Below are positions 50,600-59,545 of a DNA stretch of 64,000 nucleotides, one piece after another. This DNA comes from Glossina fuscipes (lineage: Eukaryota; Arthropoda; Insecta; Diptera; Glossinidae), in NCBI RefSeq assembly GCF_014805625.2, contig NW_023998415.1, forward strand, positions 36,915,674-36,979,673, in the 5' to 3' direction. The translations under genes were made by a program, and so were the position numbers. The notes beneath the pieces were generated by a model. The model was not told the origin of the DNA, did not search any database, and was given only the letters and a program-made list of their open reading frames with translations. Numbering within the stretch: the first letter of the stretch is position 1; each line of letters begins with the position of its first letter.

Positions 50600-50870
50600 G
50601 CCATGTTTTTCGTCATAATGTACATAGTTGTGTGTGTGTGTGTGTGTGTGATTTGTAGAATAGCACATCGGGAAAATAGCCTCCATGGCTTGGCTGGTTC
50701 TTTTATCGAAATACTGATCATCGCGAACAGGAGGTTACACAGAATGGTCACAGAATGTCTCATGCGGTTATGGAATTATTTTCAATTTAGACAAAACAAA
50801 ATGGGTTATCGTAACGCGATATCGAGCATCCGGAACGGTCTTTGTATGGCCAGTCTCATTTTCAAAGAAG
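50600..50870 (-). pseudogene. mariner-like transposase, catalytic-domain remnant
   Basis: Read on the minus strand from about 50870 to 50768 the frame gives FENETGHTKTVPDARYRVTI followed by a strand ending at a TAA. This fits the FFENxxGxxVTVNxxRYRxMI block that precedes the QQDGA motif in mariner-like transposases. The stretch at 50655-50715 (GCACATCGG, then CTGATCATCG) matches the 24.1 kb copy on the forward strand. A (TG)n of about 22 bases at 50630-50651 sits where the other copy has a short TG stretch. The ORF is broken and the QQD motif itself is missing. Confidence 0.6.
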
Positions 50871-50930
50871 TATATGTATATGGTGTTCCATATACGGTGT
50901 TTGACAGCTGATAGTTTAGGGTTAGTAAAA

Positions 50931-50981
50931 ATGGAGCATTACACAAGAGAGCAACGCGTTCTCATTGTTGAACCATATTGA
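50931..50981 (+). pseudogene. mariner-like transposase, first 16 codons
   Basis: ATG at 50931 begins MEHYTREQRVLIVEPY and stops at TGA. The start closely matches the DUF4817-type N-terminus (T-x-EQR-x-x-IVE). The leader TTTAGGGTTAGTAAAA upstream equals that of the 24.3 kb copy. It points away from the catalytic remnant about 60 bases to the left, so the two halves face in opposite directions. Non-functional. Confidence 0.65.
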
Positions 50982-51644
50982 AAGTATATGTATGTATATG
51001 CATATGTTATATATATTCATAGGATGTATGCATGCATGCGTGTATGTAAAACGAGCAAAATATAAAAAGTGAAATAACACGAAAGGAATTTCCATTAGTG
51101 CATACATGCGTATACGTTGGCATAAAATTTCATCCATAATAGATATTATGGCAAATTGGAAACGAGCTTGCTTGTGCCGCGTTTGCCCTAAACATATTAC
51201 CAGCAGTCATGACTAAGCCTGTCAGTGTCTATAAATTTTCTTTTTTCTTCCATTACTCGACTGTTGCTACAGGTGTGTTTGCTTGTAACGTCGAGTACAT
51301 TCTTATGCTTATGATTATCCTTATTCCTTTTCATTTGCGAGCGAGGCGAGCGCTTTCAACATTTTAAGCCTATACACTGTATATATGCATACATACAAAT
51401 GTGATTTTCCCATTGTTTTTTTGAAATTTCTTAGCGGCACTCGTGCCATTTGGTTATTTTTTCTTATTATTATTATCAAAATATGTCATAAGTATCTTTT
51501 ACTGACGTCAGAGGTGTGCGTTGTAAATAGAATTGTGTGTTTCCCTTTAATTACTAGATATAAATAAAATTGAATGCAGATTTATTTATATAGCTTGAGA
51601 TGAACTAAATTTTTTATATTTCGCTATTAAGTAAAAGGATGATT
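50982..51644. other. anonymous A+T-rich DNA
   Basis: Degenerate TATGTATATGCATATG repeats lie near 50985-51010. Nothing else is seen. Confidence 0.45.
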
Positions 51645-51692
51645 GAAAGCAGCAGCGACAGCAACAGCAATAGCAACAGCAACAGCAACAGC
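51645..51692 (+). repeat. (CAGCAA)n hexamer repeat
   Basis: Seven interrupted CAGCAA/CAGCGA units. Confidence 0.88.
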
Positions 51693-51864
51693 ATTTTAAA
51701 TAAATGCCAAAAAATCATTTGTAACCACTCAGTGCAGAGATTCATCTTTCCATTTGATTTTGTAAGGACTTTTACATTTGCTTGAAAAGATATTGTAATG
51801 CAATTGAAAATATCTCTGTTTACTCGCCAATCGATTGAAAATAATTTTACTTCAAGTTGATTTT

Positions 51865-51890
51865 ATTTATTTATTTATTTATTTTGCAAA
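51865..51890 (+). repeat. (TTTA)n microsatellite
   Basis: Six TTTA units. Confidence 0.9.
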
Positions 51891-52179
51891 TTTCTTGTAC
51901 AAAAGCTAATTATGGTCTTAACCATATCACGCAACGCAATTTACATATCTCTCCTTGCGGGGAAGGATTCATTTATCCTATATACAGTGCCGTTAGAGTA
52001 CACCATACGATTGCAGGATAAAAATGCTTTGTTATGAGTTGTGAGTTTTTGGACCAAATTATCTGCAACCCTTTGGTCTTGAACATGTCAACCGCAAATG
52101 TTCAAGCTTGTCATGTGTCACATGTGTTTGTTTCAAAATTTATTTAATGTTATAATAAAACGCTCAGGCGGGAGCTTTT

Positions 52180-52520
52180 AGACACCCTATATTATATATA
52201 CGTTTGATGAGTATCGAATTCTGAATCGATCTATGCATGTATGTCTGTCTGTCTTTGATTTATATTCTTTCCGTATATAGTACATAGTATATATATAGTA
52301 GTTCCTCTCTTTTATGTGGTCTTGTGTTTCTTATATAAATATAACAAGAAAGATAGCTATCCTCCAATATCGTATGGATCGTCCGACAGGCACGACATGT
52401 GAAAACAATGTTAAAAATCGACCAAGTTTGCCTAGTGTTCGAGTAGTAGTAGTATTGTAACTTCACTCTTTACATTTTTCCTTTAAGATAAAGATGATGG
52501 CCGCAGCTGAATATAATTTA
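52180..52520 (+). mobile_element. degraded DINE-1-like fragment
   Basis: GAATTCTGAATCGATCTATG, CATGTATGTCTGTCTGTC and a worn end GGCCGCAGCTGAATATAATTT are in family order. The middle is unrelated or much diverged. Confidence 0.5.
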
Positions 52521-53998
52521 GTTCTATTTATTTTCAACTATTTAGGAGATTACTTGTAAATACTTGACTGAACTTTATTCGCACATTTCAGTCAACGGAT
52601 GACCAAAGAGAATCGTGAGTGGCAAAAAGGGACAGAACCGCGAACAGACAAATAAGTAGTTAGAGCAAAAAATTAAACAGACATGGACATGACTAAAATC
52701 GTTCCGTAATACATAAGCAAACGATTTTGGAAATGATTCGACGCGCAAGTGCAAACGCTTCACAAGGTTCGCATGCCGAAAACACTCGCCCATGTCAGAA
52801 GTGAGAATAATGACATTGTTCGTAATCTTAACTTATCGAGTCAATCCTGTCGATAAAGTAGGGTGATGGCCGACCTTGATGAAAGTTCATATGCGAAATC
52901 CCAATTGACTTGAAGTGTATTCTTCTACTTGTTGTAAGCGAAATGGAACTGGAACGTGAGCATTTAGTGATAGGCAGAAAATATGGGAATCTATACACAA
53001 ACGCATGCTTTTAACGTGTTTTTTTTTTTTTTTTTTTTATAAAAATAAACTATAAAGTATTGGTTATCGCCAGCTTTTGCGAGGGTTTTGCATTTTTTTC
53101 TCTGATGCTCCCTACCATTGCTTTTTAATGGCGGCCTTCTACGGTAGTGGTTGTATAAATCAACGGCTTCTGATTTCTTCGGTGATCGTGGACGATGATT
53201 TAAATTGTCGAAAATAGCGTTTGACATGTTTCACAATGTGACATACACTCATCGTGCATTTAGAATCAGAAAATGTTAATTGAGCGCTGTTTCGGCCGTT
53301 TTCGGTGTCAAACGTGCCTAGGTTAGGTGTTAATTTTAGAATTGCTTTTATACTTTTAGTTGCACAGCTTGTTAGCAATGCAACGACATGCCTTAAGTAT
53401 CATTTTTGATAAATACTTCGAGACGGATAAGTCCGCTTTTTTTGGAAAAACCAGTACGATATATATTTTTTTATACACTCACCCTTCTTAGGTTGTTATT
53501 GCCATCTGTTACTTGTTACATTCAAAGTATGAATCCGAAGATAACATTAAGGGGTTTTATGACTTTTTTCATTGTTTACACTCTCTCTGTGCGTGATAGT
53601 AACTAAATTTTTTTTTTTTCGTTATATAGAGAAACAGACAACACTAATTATTATTTTTATCATTATTTTGACTCTGAACTGAAGGAAAAGTTTTTCGCTT
53701 AAGCTCATAAAAACACTATATAGTGTAACTCGATTTTATGTTTGCTATTATTTCTCTAGGAATTAAGTAAAAATTTGTGCATATAAGTGCGTTTTGACAT
53801 TTAGTACAAAGATTATTTCCAGACACTTTGTTGCTTTCTCGTCACATTGTTGTTATTCTTCTTTTTAAATTTTAATGAGTGGATTTTTTGAAAAATTTTT
53901 TCTCTTCAAGCGATTTAATTCCTTTGAACTAACAGAATAAATTTGCTTAAATATAATAATAACAGTTTTTCTGTGCATATGCAGAGACTAATCATGAA
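52521..53998. other. anonymous A+T-rich DNA
   Basis: Poly-T lies at about 53021-53039. Short ORFs on both strands have no motif. Confidence 0.4.
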
Positions 53999-54360
53999 AT
54001 GTTATTCAAACACAAATTGGATGAAATATTGCTGCAAAAAAGACCAGAAATAGTGGCTAACACAAAAAGTCATCCTCTTGCATGACAACGCTCGGCCACA
54101 TGTTGCAAGAGTTTTCAAGGATGAACCGTTAGCTGCAGATTAAATAGGGAGATCTGCTGCATCCAATGCCTTTTGATTACCACTTCTTCAGATCGATGCA
54201 GCTTAGCTTGGCTGGCATGCAGTTTCGAAATGCTGAAGAAGCGCAACAATGGATCGATGATTGAATCGCTGCCAAGCCAATATCTTTCGTTCGGCACGGT
54301 CCCACTATGTTGCCCGAAAAATGGAAAAAAGTTTTAGAAAGTGATGGGAAACCATTTTGA
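53999..54360 (+). pseudogene. mariner transposase, C-terminal half, broken
   Basis: The remnant starts with KHKLDEILLQKRPEIVANTK, the linker before the catalytic block in mariner transposases. After a frameshift comes VILLHDNARPHVARVF, with the second catalytic Asp in HDNARPH at 54084-54086. After a stop and a small deletion comes FDYHFFRSM, with the third Asp at 54175-54177. Then come RNAEEAQQWIDD, a stop, and the tail LPEKWKKVLESDGKPF before a TGA at 54358. The two Asp codons are 91 bases apart, short of the 105 expected for D34D spacing. The order and motifs identify mariner with confidence. The N-terminal half and left inverted repeat are missing. Subfamily not decided. Confidence 0.85.
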
Positions 54361-54493
54361 TTAATATATACTGTAACAAATTCTCTCAATAAATGATTTT
54401 TCCCGAGTGAAAAAATGATCAAAATACATGCATGCACCTAATATAATTGCAATTATTGCCAAGAAATTTTAAGAATTTATACAAAATACTTAC

Positions 54494-54707
54494 CAAGCAT
54501 CTTCACATAGGTCAAATTAATCTAAAAAATAAACCAGAGTAACTTCCAACGTGTTTGGGCATACGGCATATAACAGTGGGGAACAGCCAGTAGCTGCAAT
54601 ATTGAAGTGCTCCAAAAATGTCAATCTAAAACCCTCTAGCTTATTATTAATGGCTCTTGGGTTCGTTATCAACAAAACTCTTGATAATGATCCTGGCAAT
54701 ATCTCTT
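54494..54707 (-). other. candidate exon or ankyrin-like fragment, doubtful
   Basis: On the minus strand a pyrimidine-rich stretch ends in CATTCATTCAG (54708-54718), and 214 bases later a GTAAGTATT donor begins at 54493. One frame inside is open for about 62 codons and includes TGCSPLLYAVCPNTLEVTLV. This resembles an ankyrin repeat (G-x-SPLL-x-AV-x-x-x-x-x-EV). The frame ends in TAA before the donor, so as a coding exon it would need to be terminal or broken. It could be a decayed exon, part of a transposon gene or chance. Confidence 0.25.
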
Positions 54708-54823
54708 CTGAATGAATGCAATAAGTTGAGAAGGTTGAAAAGACATCATATACCTTATATTTAGAAATTAACTTAATTTTGTTCTCTAAATAATGGATTT
54801 TCTAAGTTTACATAACTTGTTTC

Positions 54824-54825
<2 letters not shown>

Positions 54826-54869
<44 letters not shown>
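54826..54869 (+). repeat. (TA)n microsatellite, about 44 bases
   Basis: The longest perfect TA run in the window. Confidence 0.95.
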
Positions 54870-54872
<3 letters not shown>

Positions 54873-55341
54873 ATATTGCCTCCTTTGGGGATAATACTTC
54901 GGTTGTTTTTCTCAGCTTAATATGACATTTACCTTTTATCTTTTTAGATAATTTATAAATTCTAAAAGTAAAATAAAAAATATGACTATATAAAAATATA
55001 ATTATATGTAACAAAAAGTTTAGAAAAAAAAGTAAAAAATTGATTTTAAATTTGATTCTATGAAATGTTCTCTGGAAATAATTAGTACAATGTGGTCGCT
55101 GCCATCATTAAAAATATTTTTATGAAATCACAAATTATATGACATACATATATAGGCGCTTACAGGGTGACCTCAATTCATGCAGAATAATGCACTCAAA
55201 TGTTAAATAGTTTCAATTGTTATGTAAAGTCTCTTACATATTTCAAGACTACTTACTAGTCTTACTAGTTGAGTTTATATGCTGGAAATATTTCAAGGAC
55301 ATTCATAATTTTTTTCTGTAGCCAAAGAATATTGAAATAAT
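54870..55341. other. anonymous A+T-rich DNA
   Basis: Nothing recognised. Confidence 0.45.
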
Positions 55342-55396
55342 TCTAACTGTTTGCTTTTTCCCTCCCGCCCGTTTCATAGAAGTAAGTGAGGTAAGC
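55342..55396 (+). promoter_or_regulatory. candidate splice-site cluster (microexon or recursive)
   Basis: A CTAAC branch-point match (about 55343-55347) precedes a pyrimidine tract CTTTTTCCCTCCCGCCC and an AG at 55378-55379. Two donors follow almost at once: GTAAGT at 55382 and GTAAGC at 55391. They would leave exons of 2 or 11 bases. A near-zero exon is how recursive splice sites look. Confidence 0.3.
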
Positions 55397-57352
55397 ACTA
55401 AAACCTTTTCAAACTATTACTTTCACAGATTGTCACTTATGTTAATGAAAAATTCTTGAATTCTTACAAACTCGTCTCTTACATAGAATGAAACCATGAC
55501 TGTTATTATTTTCTTCGAATGCAATCATCTTTCAGCTTTTAAGGTTTCGCGCAATATCTCGTGGTAAAGTTCCACTAGTCGTAATGACCACTGTCTTTGG
55601 TATTCAACTCTTTAAGTTTTTCGAGTTCAAAAATAGGCATCGAGCCATACATTTCTCTGTGCACTCCTCTTTGATATCCGCTTAATGACTGCGCCACACT
55701 ATGCACAAGATCATTTTTAACCTCCAAGTAAGTTCAAGTGGCGAAATCGGTAAGGTACGTTGGCCCAAATTTTGGTATGCCGTCTATTAAATTTCTAAGA
55801 ACCTCCAAGATTATCACATAAATATAATTATTTCTCGATTATATTTATTGGAGCCCTCCTCGGATCAAAATTAACGATGGCTAACCTACGACGTCGTTTT
55901 TCACATACCCAATTTCTATCACTAGGGCTCGTTTTGACTCCCTATTTTTTCCGGCAAGCAAAAGTAAGTAACTGAAATTTAGCACAACCATCTCTCGATC
56001 GATTACGTATTCAATGTTAAAAATTAGTGGCGATCTGCCCACATACGCGCCCACCATAATGGAGAAACTAAAACCACCTCCTTCTCGTATATAACTTTCA
56101 ATCCTGTTAAGATATTCGATAAAACCTTCAACTTATTTCAATTTTCGTAAAAGGTGTTCTAGTAAACTCATAATTAACGGTAAAATTTTAATTCAAATTT
56201 ACTTTGAATTTATTTCGAATTGAATCGCAATTGGATCGCACAAATGCTAATGGGTGTCAGAATAACTCAGAAATGTATTGAAAATAAATTGGAATTAAAA
56301 TTTTGTCGCCACATGTGGCCCTATTAATGAACCGATTGCTTGGGTTATAGGTTTCTAGGAACCCTTTTTACGGTATCGGTAGTTATGGACAAGAACACGG
56401 AAAAGATGTCGACGTTTTCCCGAGATTGTATCAGTTTCTTCCATGTTGCTGGCGAGCACAAAGAGAGAGCGCCCTCAGTCTTTAACCTCACATTCCGAAC
56501 CGATCAAGGAATGCTTATGCCAAATTTCAGCTTTCTAACATAATTTTGACAATGGGCACAAGCCGATAATAATGGGAGAACAAAATGATCCTTTTCAGTT
56601 AAAGTAAATTTTAGTGATCAGTATCTCGAAAAAGGACCGACTAGGAAAAAACTGATTACAGGCGTTTAAAGGTCTTTTCCCAAAAAATTTCGGAACAGTT
56701 TCGCCGTAAAATAATTGTTTCCTATTAAAGTCATCGATCAATGGTGAATAATCTTTTCGATATTCAGGTAAACAGAGCTCTTTCGGACTCATAAAGCAGA
56801 GCAAAATACACAGCTTAGTGTATCTACATACTTCATAACATACGTCCCTGCTTACCAACCTCGCCCGCAAAAAAATTCCTACGAATTTTGCTAAACAGTT
56901 CTGTATTCTTTATAAGGCTTGAACAAATCACTAATAGCTCGTTCTTAAGTCAAAACGTTTCAATAAGTTTGTCACAACATGATGAAGAAAATGCGTCCAT
57001 TTTCTATTTAAAAAGGCAAGAAAGAGCCCGTCTTCTGTTAGTAGCTTGGTTGCGTTTTAACTGTAACTTTACTTTAGCTTTAATGAACATACGGGTTTTC
57101 ATTAAGACCAACAGATATTTAAGAACCAAAATATGAACGAATTAACACCAAAAAAAGAAGGCACCCTGTACGTAAATTACTCGCATACGCGAGTAGAAAT
57201 TGAACTTTTCCTTTTTTTTTTTTTTGTTTTTTTTTGTTTTTATTTCCTCTTTACTATTTGCGCTTGCATTAAAATTAAGTTGAATTGAAAAGCCAAGCCG
57301 TCGTCATATATGGGAACGCATGCATGATACTTATGCGTTTTACGACTACGAC
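55397..57352. other. anonymous DNA, partly less A+T-rich
   Basis: Between about 55480 and 56560 the sequence is less A+T-rich and reads like an old interspersed repeat (GGCCAACGTACC-like and CGCCCACCATAATGG steps), but I cannot name it. ORFs at 56340, 56595 and 56888 are unrecognised. Confidence 0.35.
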
Positions 57353-57374
57353 TATATATATATATATATATATA
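57353..57374 (+). repeat. (TA)n microsatellite
   Basis: Eleven TA units at the edge of the pogo-like remnant, whose family inserts at TA. Confidence 0.93.
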
Positions 57375-58345
57375 GAGTCAGGCCTCCTATAACGCGATCA
57401 ATTCATACCAGGTTATATGGAAACGCGCAAACCAGGTTAACTTGTGCCGCGTTATATGGGAAGTAAGTAAAATCATTTGTTAATCAGTTTGATTCGTTCT
57501 ACGTTAATGTTGTGATAATATGATGAGTGCAATATGTTGAGTACAATCAAATTCTCTTTATTGAATCGAAGAGTTCATATAAGGCCTTTTTTCATATCAT
57601 GTAAATTGCGATTTCACAGTCTCACTACACTTTCGCACTACCAATGCATTTGAGACATATGGATCAAGTAGTTCTATCTAATCCCATTCTTCCCCATTCA
57701 GCGATTCTTCCCGAAGTAACTTTTGATGATTTATTGCAAATCCTTTGCCGCTTAAACGAGAACCAATGTTTACTATTTCTGCAAAATGGTTGTGAAATAT
57801 CTACTCTCGCTTCGTCCATTTGACGTAAAAGACGTTTCCAACGTGTATTAATTGTTGGTGGTTTAATTTGCAGTCAATATGAAATTGAGATTTCGTTTTA
57901 CGCTTTGCTAAGCGATTTGTTTTCATCATTTTCTAATCTGTTGAAAGTGTAGTGACGTGTAGTTGGGAGGGAGGGAAATTCTTTTTACATTTGGATGATC
58001 CAGTTTCGTGTTGTGGCTGACGACCAGCTTTATTGCGAACCAATAAAATTTTTGAATACAAATTTTTTGTAATCCTAAAGTTTTTCACGACCAGGACAAG
58101 CCAATTACAAAGTCAGTCATCAAACAAATCTTGACGCAGGCAAGTTGTTTCATTAGTTCGCCAAATTGTAGGCAAGTGGATCTTACTAATATTTTGTCAT
58201 TACACGAGGAGTTGAAGAATGATTTATTATCATTGGCTTTATCCAGTTCCTAAACCAATTAAATTGATGCATAGGAGGGCAGTCGCAATATTGATTTCCC
58301 ATTAGAAGAGTCTTGACTGTATACATATTTGAACATAAATTTTCC
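57375..58345 (-). pseudogene. pogo/Tigger-type transposase remnant with 3' end
   Basis: Read on the minus strand the motifs come in the order known for DDE_1-domain transposases of the pogo/Tigger group. KPMIINHSSTPRV (58204-58240) fits the KPLxIGKSxxPR step. QDLFDD (58116-58133) fits DLFxDWF. KILLVRNKAG (58024-58053) stands where LLxLDNAxxH carries the second Asp; Asp is replaced here. DHPNVKRISLPPNYTSLLS (part at 57950-57973) fits NIxxxFLPPNTTSLxQP. Frameshifts and stops break every block. An AATAAA lies at 57557-57562 on the same strand. The left boundary, CAGGCCTCCTATAACGCG just after a TA run, looks like a terminal repeat. The other end was not found. Confidence 0.75.
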
Positions 58346-58692
58346 AGTAAATTTAATTGAAAAAATTCCACCGTGAAGTGCTGTGTAAAACTGTTGACAG
58401 GAGTGTTGCGTCAATTATATTTTTTATTATACATTTTTAACACCGGATATGATTGAAAGAGTGTAAAACAAAATAAATAAATAAATAAAAAAGAAAAGGC
58501 CAAACCTTGGAAAATAGTGCGATTTACTAAAGTAGAAATCTGAAAATGCTGTTGCTTGTTAACTTCAACTAAAGACGGGGATCAGATGCACTCATATTTA
58601 ATTTGAAATATTTACTCATTTGTCGGTTGAGAAATTTATGAGAATTTGTGGTGATTAAAGCGTGTATGTGTGTATGTGAATGTATCAATTCT

Positions 58693-58896
58693 ATGAAATA
58701 TGGGAGCATAAAAATTTCTATCTCTATTTTGTGTATAATGACAGTTTCATGTGTTGCTTCGCTTCCTATTGAAATGCCGAGATTGAAAGAGATTGAAGAA
58801 GAATCGAGGGACGATACACTCAAACCTATTTTTATGCGTTCTTTTTTTATGCGCTTACGCGATCCCTATTCACCGCATAAAAAAAAATCTTTTTAA
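58693..58896 (+). CDS. candidate small secreted peptide precursor, 67 aa
   Basis: The frame can start at 58648, but the ATG at 58693 is preferred because the product then opens with a textbook signal peptide: MKYG, a hydrophobic stretch ISISILCIMTVSC at residues 8-20, and a small-residue cleavage site (VAS, residues 21-23). The remaining 44 residues are hydrophilic, with an acidic part (KEIEEESRDD, 32-41) and a basic tail (FFMRLRDPY, then HKKKSF). There is no cysteine in the mature part and no internal dibasic site before the last residues. Such a layout fits an insect neuropeptide, seminal or other small secreted peptide, but I recognise no family. No TATA box, splice site or nearby AATAAA was found. 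Chance is possible. Confidence 0.3.
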   Translation: MKYGSIKISISILCIMTVSCVASLPIEMPRLKEIEEESRDDTLKPIFMRSFFMRLRDPYSPHKKKSF

Positions 58897-59065
58897 TTGC
58901 GTTGTAGAAACTATTTTTTATATAGCTATACTTAAACCTGTGTGAAAAGGCGTGGCATAAACGCAGAAGCAAAACAGATTTGAACGCATTTTTACAAATG
59001 ATTTAATATTAATTTAAAAAAAAGGACAAAAACAAATTTGAGATTGAGACGTAGATGTATTATCC

Positions 59066-59087
59066 AAAAAAAAAAAAAAAAAAAAAA
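59066..59087 (+). repeat. poly-A, 22 bases
   Basis: An uninterrupted run. Confidence 0.95.
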
Positions 59088-59199
59088 TCATATTATTTCT
59101 CGAAAGTATCGATCCTCACACGATGCCTCCTAAAGCCTCCTGACATATTTATTATTTGCTTTAGCGATATTTTTGTTATGTTCAAAGCAAGTCAGAACA

Positions 59200-59545
59200 T
59201 TACAATCGCACACAGCAGCCCTTATAAGGAGGCACCGCAAAACATAACCTGACGTTCTACAAATGTACCGAAATTAATCTTAATGTAGGCTTGTTCTTCG
59301 ACCGATTTTACCCACTTTCAATACCAACCTGCGTGCAAAGAACTTCCAATATTTCTAACAAAATTGACGTTGATAGCTTTATTTTTGCGGTCCGGAGAAT
59401 GTTGACAACACACAGTCAGTACCCAGTTGCACAGTCGAACATACTTAAATCGATTCAGAATTTGATGCTGATCAGAAGAACATGTGTACTTTGTAAGGTG
59501 TCTGATGCTTCCTTCTGGGCGTACCCAACATTTTGACAAACAGGT
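59200..59545 (-). mobile_element. DINE-1-like fragment
   Basis: CCACTTTCAATACCAACCTG, CTTTATTTTTGCGGTCCGGA and CTTAAATCGATTCAGAATTT, then GATGCTGATCAGAAG, match the 16400-16570 part of the full copy in the same orientation. The left half is missing. Confidence 0.65.

Noticed and set aside
51236..51275. Pyrimidine-rich stretch ending CTACAG then GTGTGT, like a splice site
   Set aside because: The tract is interrupted, GTGTGT is a poor donor and no open frame follows.
55735..55790. A-box-like TGGCGAAATCGG that could mark a tRNA-derived SINE
   Set aside because: No B box (GGTTCGAxTCC) at the expected distance and no poly-A or repeat tail.
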